Assembly (NCBI GenBank): GCA_033032175.1
Contig: CM065316.1
Coordinates: 4,496,115 to 4,560,114 of the forward strand
Source: Saturnia japonica
Taxonomy: Eukaryota > Arthropoda > Insecta > Lepidoptera > Saturniidae
Length of the DNA: 64,000 nt
Direction of reading: 5' to 3'
Below, piece by piece: positions 46,200 through 57,335 of this stretch (the stretch's first letter is position 1; each line of letters starts with the position of its first letter). The notes beneath the pieces were generated by a model. The model saw only the letters and a program-made list of their open reading frames with translations. It did no database searches and was not told the DNA's origin. The translations under genes were made by a program, and so were the position numbers.

Positions 46200-46855
46200 C
46201 GCAATGATTCAAAGTAAAACTTGGCCTCCGATACTAAAATAAACCAACAGTCTCAACTGCGCCGTATCTCGAAATTCATCCGCTTTGAGTTTTCGTGGGT
46301 GTTTTTCTACTGCGTCGAAATATCTGTACCTACCTGGGACCTCCGAAGGATCTTCGTCCAGTTATTTGTCCCAGATACGCTTTTTTGATCGCTCGATCAT
46401 TCCCCATTCTCTCATTATGACAGTGCCACCGTAGAGTGTGGTTTTAAAAAAGGAATTTGGGAGACTGAAGTACAGCTTTTTAATCTTCGATCTGGAACTT
46501 TAAAATCCGAAAACTTCATGCTGTTATACCTCAGGTTTGTTGGCATTAGTGCTGCCCTCTAGGTACACTTATTTCCAATACTCAGGAGGCCAATCCTAAA
46601 TGTTAACACCATTTTAACGTGTAGTCTTCTTACACACTGAAAACAGAGCGGTTGCCCAAGGATTTCTTTCGTGTACTTTTACCTAATTCATAACAAAATA
46701 GTACAGTTAATAGTTATTAGCTACAATCAAATTATCATCACTATGACAAATATCAAAAAGTAATATGTATATTCATAATTGGGTTTCTGGATGCAAAAAT
46801 TAATCGTTTATTTGCGTCAGATGAGTTTTGTTAAACCGTCAAAAACTTTAAAATT
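46200..46855. other. Unassigned sequence
   Basis: No recognised gene or element. Confidence 0.45.
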
Positions 46856-46859
46856 TTTT

Positions 46860-47291
46860 GTGTATTTCTTTTTGGAGACTAGGAAATCTATTTTTCATTA
46901 TGCCAAATAATCTTTCAATCGTGTTTCTAGTTTTTATTTGTGCCTTATCTTTCTTCAGCAGGGCACGAAGGATTACTTACTAGAGTCAGCAAGTGCTGAG
47001 TACATGGATATCCGGCATCTGCAACTAAAGTGCCAATCAGCTCATTTGTTTGTAATCTCATAGATAATCGAGAATTTCTGAATAATAATATGTGATTGTC
47101 ATGGGTACTTCCTGCCCATCGTACGACTATGTCATATATTTGTACGTTAGGCACACCAACAACTTGTACATTTAATGAAAAGTCCCCTTTTCTGTTTCTG
47201 TTTTGCTCAGTATAATTTATGCCTCGAGATTCACTTATTTTTACGTGGGTACAGTCTAGTGCACCAGTAATATTTTTCAAAACACCAAATG
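46860..47291 (-). pseudogene. PIF/Harbinger transposase, 3' part
   Basis: Minus strand: frame 47280-46945 carries GALDCTHVKI (first catalytic Asp), YDIVVRWAGSTHDNHILLF (second), and LVADAGYPC, all landmarks of the HARBI1/PIF DDE nuclease. A frameshift near 46950 follows, then RNTIERLFGIMKNRFPSLQ with the catalytic Glu region. The 5' part of the gene lies at 48732-48960, on the far side of a pogo-type element. The family cuts and pastes DNA at TWA/TTA-type sites; this copy is broken. Confidence 0.85.
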
Positions 47292-47293
47292 TA

Positions 47294-48729
47294 GAGGAGA
47301 GGGAGGTAAGACGGGGTACTTAACGTTTGAATCTCAATAAAACTAATATTTTCGAGTCTATATTATCTTTTTTATTTCAGTAATCATCTTTGGTAATCAG
47401 TCTTCCATAACTAATTTTAATTAGGAACATATGTTAAATAATTAAATAGAAAATTGACAAAAAGTAGAAAAGGTCAGATCTCCCCATCATGCCCCTCCGT
47501 CGGATAAAATGGGGTACCCTGAGGGGCAAGATGGGGTTTAAAAAACTCCAATTTATTTTTGCTGACAAAATTCGCAAGTAAACGTTGCATCTTCATCTTC
47601 ATCATCTAAACCAGCACAGCTACAGTGAACCCATTTGCCGCATGCAGAACAGGCAGCCCAGCCTTCATTTGACTCCAAATAACAACCATTACAATACAAA
47701 CATGGTGTATTTTCAACTTCACTATCACTGCTCTCTATTGATGGGACATATTTAGATCCTTTTTTCTTTTTGGCCACTTTTTTTATATTAGTCACAGAAT
47801 TTTTTTCGGTTTTCGTTAGTTCTCTTAATACTCTTTTCTTTTGCTTTTTTTCTTCTACAAACTTCTTTTTTTTTATATTCTCTTCCAATTCATTTTTATA
47901 TGGCGATGAAGTTATAATTGCGGTTTTTCCTCGTTTTCTAACAACGCGAGAAACCTTGCGTGTTGCTGGAAAGGGCATTATTTGCTGGGGACTGGTTACG
48001 GAAAATGTTGACTTTCGTGGAGTACTTGGTGTCTTGTTTATTTCAGTGTCATCAAACCAACTGGAGCAACCAGGCTTAGGGGATGATATTGTTGTAGTGG
48101 AGGTCACAAGAGGAATGACTTCATGACAGTTTGGTTCTGTTTCAATATTTGGCTGTGCTCCTGTGACAGTTGGAGTTAAAATCTGGGAATTAAACAATTG
48201 TGCTGCTGCAGCGGTTAATCCGTTATTAGATGTTGGAGTTGCAGTCGTTATAGTTGCAGCTATAACTTCAGTAGACGGCTCTTTCTCGATCTGCGGAATA
48301 TTCGTCATCAACGAAGCAGCAAATTCACTTTCTAAGAAAACTGATGAATCATATGGCCAAATTCCGCATTTTTTAAACCCATTTACAGCCGATGACATAG
48401 AAGACGCCTGTATGAACGCTTTCCCAAAAATTTCAGCAATTTGCCGAACTGTGACGACCATTCCTGGATTGCTGCGAAGTCAAGCTGTTATTTGTTGATC
48501 ATAATATGTGCTCAACGGTCTCATGTAAGAAACATCAGCGACCTGAAGGCGGTGAGTTGTATGTGGGGGGAAACATAAAATGATAACTCCGTGGGATCGA
48601 GCTTCATTTACGAGATCAATATTTTGAGTTTGGTTTCACGCGCAGAAACGATCCTGATTGGTCAAATGGTTCCCGATATAAGACGGGTACCCCGTCTTGC
48701 CCGCCACCCCGTCTTACCCCCCTCTCCCC
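47294..48729 (-). mobile_element. pogo-type transposon inserted in Harbinger
   Basis: Inverted ends GAGGAGAGGGAGGTAAGACG (left) and GGGGAGAGGGGGGTAAGACG (right, read inwards), 18 of 20 identical here and continuing GGGGT, are flanked by TA on both sides (47292-47293, 48730-48731). Length 1,436 bp. Both ends also carry further AAGAYGGGGT subterminal repeats (right 48690-48705, left 47500-47540). The TA duplication and D-rich remnant fit the pogo branch of Tc1/mariner. The N-terminal helix-turn-helix and most of the DDE domain are gone. Confidence 0.8.
47553..48590 (-). pseudogene. pogo-like transposase C-terminus with PHD finger
   Basis: Minus strand. From about 48580: LCFPPHTTHRLQVADVSY, the PPH-x-x-H-x-L-Q-P-L-D block of pogo DDE domains, then a stop at about 48492, then a 302-codon frame (48461-47553): NGFKKCGIWPYDSSVF (the conserved 'GF-x-x-x-G-I-x-P' end of the catalytic domain), a Ser/Thr/Pro-rich linker, a Lys-rich stretch (about residues 190-235), and a PHD-type zinc finger (CLYCNGC, CSACGKWVHCSC, CEFC). 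PHD fingers bind histone tails in other proteins; here that role is inference. The catalytic aspartates upstream are missing. Confidence 0.75.
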
Positions 48730-48731
48730 TA

Positions 48732-48960
48732 CCTATACAACCAAGTCTCTCAAACTTACCTTTTACATTTGAAAGTTTTGTGCTTGATGTAGGAAATTTT
48801 AATGTTTGTGATACATAACGCTAATGCTCGACTCATTCTCTTTAGAATATGACAAACTGTGGACTGCGATACATTTATCAGGTTACCAAATACAATTTGA
48901 AAACTTCCAGTGGCATAAAATCATAGGGCGATCAAAAGTTAGTATTCAAGGTTTATAGGT
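48732..48960 (-). pseudogene. PIF/Harbinger transposase, 5' part
   Basis: Minus strand: FYATGSFQIVFGNLINVSQS, then TVCHILKRMSRALA and, after a one-base shift, KFPTSSTK and KFERLGCIG, matching the region upstream of the first catalytic Asp in HARBI1-like proteins. Reading across with the pogo element and one TA left out keeps the frame into 47280. No N-terminal start or terminal inverted repeat identified. Confidence 0.75.
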
Positions 48961-49223
48961 AGTCCTTTTTGTGTCGGTAAATGTAATTGATGTACTACTA
49001 AAGGTACCTAAGATCGTATTCATAACAACGTTTTTTTGAAAATCGGAATCTTCTTTTAAAGGTCTCTTCCGAAAACTCATGTAACGGGTCCTTATCTCTG
49101 AAACACATTTTCAATGACCTGGGCGCTGAAACCATAAATTCTCAGTTTCTTCCAATGGATATAACCATATTACCTACTCCGTCTAAAAAACGCTCCAAGA
49201 CTTTCATATAATATTATAATCTA

Positions 49224-50823
49224 CACACATCAAAAAAGTCTAAGCAACATGCGTGAAATTACAAATTTTTCCATTTATATTAATTAATTTCTAAATATTT
49301 ACTCAAACAAAGTGCGTAGGTAAGTAAACTTTTTTGTTATTGATGACATACTGGATGGTTGTAAAAAAAAAATTTGATTATGTTTTGTTTTTTCATAAAA
49401 TTCAAATGACTGCGAATTTGTTTGAATTTAAGTGCGTTTTAATTGCTTCGTTTAGTCTTGATTTTATAATTTTACCAACCATTTAAATAAAGTTAGCGAC
49501 AAAATTGAATTGTTAGATATTCTTTACGTCATGAAGCGACGTCATTTGATGGCAGATGAAATGCAAAGAGCTGTAGGGATGTTGCAAGCGGGAAGTAATC
49601 AATCTCAGGTATCTCGACATTTTGGCATTCATAGAAGTGTTATTTGTCGTCTTTGGCAGCGCTACAATAATACAGAAGAACCCACTGAACAGCATCCAGG
49701 CCGTGAAAGGAGTACAACCACTCGGCAAGACCGGTACATATAACTGACTGCAAGACGCCAGCCGATGATAACCGCTCGAGAGATAAGTTTGAGGCTACAA
49801 ATTTTAAGTGGTGTTGATGTAAGTCCTCAAACTGTGCGAAATCGACTGCATGAGTACGGCCTACGAGCTTGACGCCCAATCAGGTGCCCACCGATACGTC
49901 ACGGGAATCGCGCTCGTCGATATGAACGGTGTAGAGAACGCATAACATGGACCCAGGAACAATGGGATAAAATTATGTTTTCCGATGAGTCGCGATTCGG
50001 GTTTAAGCCTGATACAAGAAGGGTGCGAGTGTATCGTCGGCCTGGAAATACTGAAAGGCTCAGGTCCGTTCAGGAAGTTCATCCATACAGCGGCTCAACA
50101 GTTATGTTATGGGCGGGTATTATGAAGAACAGGTGAACTGAGCTCGTTTTTGTAAATGGAAACATGAATGCTGAAAATTACAGTGAGGATATTCTCAGAC
50201 CTTATGTCTACCCATTTGCACAAACCTTTGGCTCCGATTTTAGGTTAATGCATGACAATGCGCGTTCACATACAGCTCGGCGAACCAGTGAATACTTTGC
50301 AACGGAGAACATCCGGGTATTGCCCTGGCCTGCACAATCGCCAGATCTCAACCCCATCGAGCACGCATGGGATATGCTCCAGAGACGAGTTTTGAAGGAC
50401 TTGGACGGAGCGACAACAACACAACAGCTGAAGGATTTGCTACAATTCCATTGGGAACGAATACCGCAAGATGACATAAACAGTCTCATTAATTCAATGA
50501 ATAATCGTTGCCGACAAGTTCTGAATAGCAGAGGAGCCCATACTTTGTATTAAATTGTTCTATTCTTTCACAATAAATACATTTTCTTTAGAAATTTCAT
50601 TTTGTAAGAAAAAAAGTTTAGTTTCTTATGTATCATAGTTTCTACAGTATATTCTAATATTGTTCATTTCTGTTATTAAAAGAACTTATAAAGACAACAG
50701 CTGTTATTTTTACATCATAGAACCCTAAAGATATTATTTTAAAAATAAAATACAACGTTATAATGTGAAGAACCATCCTAAAATTTAAATTAGTACATGT
50801 TGCTTAGACTTTTTTGATGAGTG
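49224..50823 (+). mobile_element. Tc1-type transposon, structurally complete
   Basis: 1,600 bp between TA dinucleotides (49222-49223, 50824-50825) with 28-bp terminal inverted repeats that differ at one base; each begins CAC(A/T)CATCAAAAAAGTC and ends AACATG. One transposase frame fills the centre. Ends are fit for mobilisation in trans. Confidence 0.9.
49510..50553 (+). pseudogene. Tc1 transposase with three stop codons
   Basis: 347 codons in one frame with no frameshift, interrupted by TAA (49741-49743), TGA (49870-49872) and TGA (50134-50136). N-terminal paired-like helix-turn-helix: MQRAVGMLQAGSNQSQVSRH then FGIHRSVICRLWQRY. Catalytic triad D34E: IMFSDESRFGF, MHDNARSHTA and NPIEHAWD, with exactly 34 residues between the last Asp and Glu. 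Length matches the family (about 340). The start could be 49510 or the Met at 49531. In the family the enzyme cuts at the inverted repeats and inserts at TA. Dead through nonsense changes only, so inactivation is fairly recent relative to neighbouring elements. Confidence 0.9.
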
Positions 50824-50825
50824 TA

Positions 50826-52010
50826 TTTATGTTTTAAGTTTTTTTTTTTAACTCTAAACAAAATATCGTTATGACAGTGCACAACCCTCTTATGTGGTAA
50901 CAGACGTGGGCGGAGACGAGGTATAGTTTTCATAGAAGCGGCCAAAACAAGGTGTAGTGTATTGACTTCACGAGGTAATGTATTAACTTCGTCTCAAGCG
51001 CCTATATATAACAGAGACGAGCGCATATGCCCGGAATAAGCAAACCAACCGTAGTGCAGAGCGGACGTATACTGGTGAGGTGATGGTGATCTGATATAGA
51101 ACTGGACAATACACAATGTACTTCGAAATCTCGTAGTGTGACTACTACTGTTTACTTTGTTATACTGTACAATTTAGTGGCGCAATGACGTGCTAACTTG
51201 GCTCTGCCAACGTCCGTCACTACATAGGACGGTCGTGCACGTACTTGTCGAACTATAAGTACTACACAAACAGAGTAAAAACATTTATCTACCCTTTAAA
51301 AGTCAGTTAGATACGAATAAATAAGAAATTATAAATATTGCAGTTTTTATTGTATATTTTATTTGTATATGATAAAATTTTAATATTGCATAAGTTACAT
51401 TACTTATATATTTAAACTTAAAGTCTTAAAGCCTTATTGTGTAGGTAATTAATATCAATAAAAATATTACGATTATTTTCATTATCACTATTTTATTGCT
51501 ACTGCGTTTGAAAACATTAATATCAATTTATATTGGCTTTTAAGCTAACATGAAGCCTTCAAGCTATTTAACTTGTATAGGTTTGCCAAAATGCAATTAA
51601 TTTATAACATTAATACCTATGGTAAATACGTAGGTACATTCTAATTAGGCATGGAACATTACATGTAAGTATTACGGCTACTTATCATATGATATGAAAA
51701 ATAAGCTTTCCATATGATAATTATAAATTTCATCACAGCTATTTTTCATTACATATGAAAAGTAGTTTGTCATATACATTGTGAAACTGTAGGTATGCAA
51801 GCTAGTTTTCGTGTCATAAAATTATATTATGAATGCAAATTTCTTGTAAATTATATTTCGTAGAATTCATTCGTGTTTTATATTAGGCCATGGACCAAAA
51901 AAAGAGGTCGTAATGCACCTACGTTGCGCACAATAATAATTAAAATCACAATTTCACTGCTATACACTTAATTGAAATAGCTATTTATTCCAAGCATAAT
52001 TATAATGCAT
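50826..52010. other. Unassigned sequence with a promoter-like block
   Basis: 50900-51250 is less AT-rich and has TATATATAA (about 51003) followed by 'cagagacgagcgcatatg' and 'gcagagcggacgta'; it may be an LTR or promoter relic but ends could not be fixed. 51650-51790 has repeated 'catatgat' motifs that can pair. Nothing coding. Confidence 0.35.
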
Positions 52011-52011
52011 T

Positions 52012-52165
52012 CGCACTAGAGGTGGGCGAATATGAATGATTTACATAAACGGATAACTCGATGATGAATGATAATTCATAATCGAATTACAAATATAAAT
52101 GATCATTCATAATCAAGTCTTTGATATATTACCTAGAGGTGGTCGATTATGAATGATGTCTGATA
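52012..52165. repeat. Repeat with paired 'gattatgaatgat' motifs
   Basis: 'ctagaggtgggcgaatatga' (52016) recurs as 'ctagaggtggtcgattatga' (52133). Between them 'atgaatgataattcataatc' and 'aatgatcattcataatc' are inverted forms of the same motif. Confidence 0.5.
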
Positions 52166-52169
52166 CCTA

Positions 52170-53228
52170 TTAAAAACGAAGATTGAAAACTAAAAAAAAA
52201 AGGTCACAAAGCTCTTTACAAGAACATCAAACTATACTATTTCCATTTCTTTATTTTCTCGATGACAGTTCTAATTTGATAGTTGAAGTGTTGTGACCAA
52301 GTAAGTAATGATATCAATCTGAATTAATATCGATATGAAATAAGTAGTGACATTTCATCAGATTTTGATTAAAATAAATAAATAAAGATTACCTGTCGTT
52401 ATAATTATATCGTTTCATTGTCGAGTACCTACTTATTTTACAACAGCTTCGAAAATTTTGGAGAAGTTGGCATTATCAATCAAGAATTAATACGTGTAAC
52501 ATCTTGTATTGAAATATAATATTAGTTAATAAATTTGTACAAAAGTATCCGGCAGTAGTTTAGTTTCTTACATTTTGTAAAAAAATATCGGGTCTGTTAT
52601 CGTGTTACGTTTATCGATATAGATCCATCCCTATCAGTTTCTCCGACTCTAGAATAACCTAGTACGTGTGTAAACATCATATTTTTATAAAATAATGCAT
52701 ACATAATGTAAAAAATACGCTCGTTCAAGTTTCGCAGGAGCTGTCATTGAGAAAATAAAGAAATGGAAATGGTATAGTATAATCTCATAATCACCCACCA
52801 CCGCTAATTCACAAATTCAAATATTCAAATATTTCGGGAGTTTTTCACAACCTTGCTTACGATGCGCAACATAATAATCAATAACATAAACTTTATACAA
52901 AAGTATAGTATTTGAGACATATAGATTTAAATATCATTTTTTATGTGTAGCGACATCTCTCGTCGCAACTGACGCATCTACATAGCGACATCTATCGAGC
53001 CACATACGACGCATGCTACATCGCGCTATAGAAATTAACTCAACAATAATATATACAAGAACCCGACTACAACCGTTGGGCAGCTGCCCGCGAGATGTAG
53101 CACCCGTATGGCCGGAGGATCCTCCCTTTTCTATAGCGGATGAGGAACTTTACTCTCTATTCCTCACCTCCGCTAAATTATGTATATACAAAAAAGATGA
53201 TGAATTTAATTTTTTTTATCACAACACA
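52170..53228. other. Unassigned sequence
   Basis: AT-rich, no recognised gene. 52950-53160 is GC-balanced and open in one frame (53013-53200: LGSCPRDVAPVWPED, FSIADEELYSLF) but not recognised; possibly an old exon or element. Confidence 0.35.
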
Positions 53229-53596
53229 CTAGCTTGCCTCTCAGTATTTTACAGGTTGCACTTTGTGAGTGTGCACAGGAGTTGCACGATTTAATTCCGC
53301 CTAATCCGTTCCACCATAGGGCAACTAGGCGCCGTGAGGGATTCCACCCTTATGTCGTGGAAATTCCCCTGATTCGCACAAAGCGTTATGCTTCGTCGTT
53401 CATTATGCGAACGGCAAAGGACTGGAATTCACTCCCGTCGTCTGTTTTCCCATCCACCTATAACTTGGGAGTCTTCAAGCGAAGAGTGAATAGGCATTTA
53501 ATAGGTAAGCGCGATACATCGTCGGCCTCATCTTTACTTTCCATCAGGTAAGATTTGAGGCCAAACGCATATCTGTAATGCATTTAAAAAAAAAAA
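53229..53596 (+). mobile_element. LINE 3' end, 5'-truncated
   Basis: Encodes the C-terminus of a non-LTR ORF2: SVFYRLHF and, after a one-base shift, CAQELHDLIPPNPFHHRATR, then SFIMRTAKDWNSLPSSVFPS and GVFKRRVNRHLIGKR, a pattern common at the end of insect LINE ORF2 proteins. Stop at about 53549, short 3' UTR and an 11-A tail (53585-53595). ATCACAACA before and ATCATAACA after may be a decayed TSD. Confidence 0.65.
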
Positions 53597-53999
53597 TCAT
53601 AACAAAGGCAAATAATAGGTTAATTGTAGATTATTATTTTTCTTCCTTTTATTAAATGGCAACTGTGTTAATCCACAATTCTAACGGCTACATGTGAATA
53701 GAATATATTTCTAATTATACGCGTATTCTTCAAAAGTATAACTAACAAGATGGAGGCTTCCTTGTTAAAATGCTCAGGGGGTTTTCGTGGCAACTTAAAA
53801 TGCATGATGTACATGCTAATATATACAAGTGTACAGTGTACATGTGTAAAATGCCGCAATAATTACACAATACTTTATAACGTCATAAATTAAAAAACAA
53901 ACCACCACATTACAGAACAAGGTCCTGTCAAAACTCATTGTAGATCTTATAAAATAAGTAATTGAAATAGTTACCTACAAATAAATATTTATAGACAGC

Positions 54000-54330
54000 T
54001 TTATTTATAATTGCATATATTTTGTTGATACCCTATGCATGGGCTTCTTCTTTCCCCTTATCCAATTTAACCAGGTTCAGTACCTACATATTTTCCTCTT
54101 CCACTGTAATCTCTCAACCATCCTCACAGTATTTACATCTTTTATGTGCATATCGTATCTCACATAATCCACCCATACCTTCTTCAATATTCCACCTTGT
54201 CCACATTCTTGTAGTTATAATTATCTCTCTCATCTCTCTTCATGGTCCATACTACACTAACCCCTCAACTTTCCTGTTAATTGTGCTATGCTCTATCCAT
54301 CGGTGTATCCAGTTTTTTTTAACCAGGGGA
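54000..54330 (-). pseudogene. LINE ORF2 C-terminal relic
   Basis: Minus strand reads WVDYVRYDMHIKDVNTVRMV then ERLQWKRKIC, a stop, and GKKKPMH, the 'W-x-D-x-V-x-x-D-M...R-x-x-W-K' pattern of another LINE C-terminus. The 110-codon plus frame here is the shadow. Confidence 0.45.
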
Positions 54331-54334
54331 TGGG

Positions 54335-55428
54335 AGATATTTTATATTATTTAGTCCTTTCTTTTGGGAGCAATCCGACTGAGCCCTTATCAACATCTTG
54401 CTGGTAGGGAGAGGGCTGTTACCCTCTATGTGTACCTGGTTACACCCATAGCTCTATGTCACCTTATACAGTCATGTAATTTTCAAGTTACTCTCTGAGT
54501 AGACTACACTTAAGCTTACTTAAGTAACTTATATTAGTAACTTAAGTGTCTAATAAGACTTATAAAAAGTCTTTTTAAATGTTTATTATATTTGATTAAT
54601 TTAAAAATGCACATATCTAATATGTGCATCAGCTATGAATATTCAATATATTGACACCATAATATTAATGGGATTCTCTTGGTTTATTTCAAAAGTCAAG
54701 GGCTGTCCGGAAAGGAAAATTGGACTTACAGGCTTAAAAGCCAGAAGATGCTTTCTTCACTTGTGCTAAAGGTCTTATAAATTTATTTTATTTTAGTAAA
54801 AATTCATCATTAAAATTCTTAACATGATTCATTTTTTATTAAATGGGTCATTTAAACTCCAATTATTGCATTATATGCCATTCATGTCACACTTATATAA
54901 ATTTCATATAAACTGAAGTTCTCAATAATGTATAAAACTACTAAAATCAAAAGGAAATTGGACTTATAACATTTGATTATGCTTATGGCAGAAAACAATG
55001 ACATCAGCATTATGAAGTGAAGCTGATATTAGGAAACTTTTGGTAATTTAAAAGTTTCTATTCATTTTTACCAGATAATTATCACTATTTATTTATTAGG
55101 TGAATAATGATTGATGAGAAAACTTCAAGTACACAACCACTGAGCCCTAGCAGAGTACAATATATTTGAAAACATATTGTCACATATAAAGTCTGTATTC
55201 ACAATGAACTTAAGTCTGGTTTGCCAAACAACCTAACCAATTATTATTCTTGTAAGTATATGTATAATAGCCTATCAGCATATTATATCTTTTAATTTGA
55301 TTCAAAGTATTGAATATTTACCTGAATATAAAAAAAAAATTCTTAAATAGTATCTGAATATTAATTACATGTCTAAGGTACTGGAATCAATTCTTTGTTA
55401 TTTCCTTTGATTATTTACTGGAAAAACT
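54335..55428. other. Unassigned sequence downstream of ZNF277
   Basis: 3' flank of the gene. AATAAATAAA on the minus strand (55088-55097) is a candidate polyadenylation signal about 330 bases after the stop. Nothing else recognised. Confidence 0.45.
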
Positions 55429-56480
55429 TCAATCATTAAGCACCGCCATTGCCATTTCTTTAGATATATTGTCAGACATGTCATTCGTTGTTTCAACTTC
55501 ATGTTCATCACTGGACCACCAACTTTCATCATCATCATGTATAAAACAAAGAAATAAATCATCTTCATATGTCGGGAAATAATACTCCGGTTGGTCCCAT
55601 TTCTCTTTGCTTAGTTGCCAATGTTTCTTCTCTTTTATATGCTTCTCTAAATTTTTCGAATCATCGAACCTTGTCTCGCAAGATAAACATTGCTTTAAAT
55701 GCACTTGTCGGCGTATGTAGTTAACTATTTTCACTTTGTGATAGAAATCAAGGCCTGCGGTGGCATCTACGAAAGAAAATTCATGCTGATGCTGCATATG
55801 GTGTAGCATACAATCATACTCCATTTCCGTGTGATCACATAATAGACATGTTATCTGTGGACCATTTTCCTCAGTCCATTCTGACCAATCAGGATCACTG
55901 TCCACATTTGAATTCTGCTCAAAATTCACAGATTTATGTGTACAATTTCTGTTCTTGTATGTTTTTATATTATTCTTCACCGTACTCTGTTTATCACCTA
56001 TATAGTTTACTAAAAAATATTTATCATACTCTTTATTATCTGGGTTGATTCTCTTGTGCCCTTTCTTACGCATGTGTTCCTTCAGTATAGTACGATCTTT
56101 AAAACATCCTTCACAATATATGCATTGTAGGTTTTCCAGTTTAAAAGCTAATGTATCTACTAAATCATCAATAAATATAAGGTTATCTGGTTTTGCAATG
56201 TGGAAGTTGTGCTTTTCATATAAATGATTCAAATAACTTGCCCTTGTTGTTGTTGAAACATTACGGCAGAATAAGCACTCTCGTGTGTAGTTTTTGTCTT
56301 CTCGTTCAAACTGATGCCTTTGCAATAGATTCTCTAGTCTTGTCTGATGTAGATTTGTCCGTAACTCTTTGTCTTCTGGTAAAACATCACTCAATAAGTA
56401 ATATTCCTCATTTTTGGATTTAGTTCCATCAGGTTTGTTGTCAAGCAACATTGTTGTGCAGAAAAATGGAAGGTTTTGAT
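55429..56480 (-). CDS. ZNF277: ZNF277-like zinc-finger protein, exon 2
   Basis: Second and last coding exon. The acceptor is TTTGCAG at 56487-56481; the split codon joins exon 1 in phase 1 to give K-D-Q-N-L-P-F-F-C, matching the family's E/D-Q-x-x-x-x-F-C. Landmarks: YYLLSDVLPEDKELR, finger 2 CLFCRN...HLYEKH, HIAKPDNLIFIDDLVDTL, finger 3 CIYCEGCF...HMRKKGH, INPDNKEYDKYFLVNYI, DPDWSEWTEENGP, finger 4 CLLCDHTE...HMQHQH, FYHKVKIVNYIRRQVHLKQC, finger 5 CLSC...HIKEKKH, and WDQPEYYFPTYEDD before an acidic end. Full protein is 433 residues, near the ~450 of the human protein. Human ZNF277 binds ribosomal protein uS5 (RPS2); here that is by homology. Intact frame. Confidence 0.9.
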
Positions 56481-56785
56481 CTGCAAAGTCATAAAAAAAT
56501 AATATGATTAAAACTTATTTAAATACACAAAAAAGCACTTTTCAATATAATATTACTTGAGCATGAAAAATTGCATACATTGTACATTATAATATATTTG
56601 AATTGATATACATTTTCATAAAAAGAAACAACAATTATAGGCAAGCAAACAAATAAAATTAGCCAAATTTAAAGACAAAATAATATTTACATATTATATA
56701 GATTACAGATATAAAAATTATTAGATACATTAGGGGGTAAGATTTATTATATTTTTTCATACACTGCAATGCCAACACACCCATG

Positions 56786-57333
56786 TAGCCTATTATCTCC
56801 TAAACTATGTGTCTAAATTACATGCTATAAAAAACAAAATATAACTTCATAAAATTGTTTGTATGATGAAGTAACATTTGTCTATTATAAGAATTTGAAG
56901 TTTGAAGACATTTGTTATAAGAATTAATATGACATGTCTAAATATAATAATCAATCACTTTTTAATTTTTAACAATTGATTGTCACAAAATAGCTTATTG
57001 TGGCTTATGTATAAGAGATAGGTATATGCTATTGCGGACTTTATTTTTAGATATACTAAGGACCAATATTTTTGTAAAACGTTATTTTTATATATCATTA
57101 ACCATTATGCTATAGCATGAGGATAAACCAGATCAGGAACACTTTCACCTCCGACTTACTTAACAAAAACCAATATTCAAGACTAGTTAGGAATTGTAGC
57201 CTAATTTTAGATAGCATAACTATTCCTCATGAATCTGGTTATCATACACAAAATTATTTTATTAATATGACTGGCTCCAGACACTAGCATGTTTAAACAA
57301 AAAAACTTTTCTGCTTTATTATAATAGTACGCT
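56786..57333 (-). mobile_element. Helitron fragment (family of 899-1543)
   Basis: Minus-strand copy collinear with 899-1543: ACTATTATAATAAAGCAG start region, GTTTAAACATG, TATCTAAAATTAGGC, GTCCGCAATAGCATATACC, and CACAATAAGCTATTTTGTGA. Hairpin and CTAG end are missing. Confidence 0.65.
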
Positions 57334-57335
57334 TG

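Noticed and set aside
47770..48498. Plus-strand ORFs of 111-118 codons
   Set aside because: Antisense shadows of the pogo-type transposase, whose minus-strand frame has recognised motifs.
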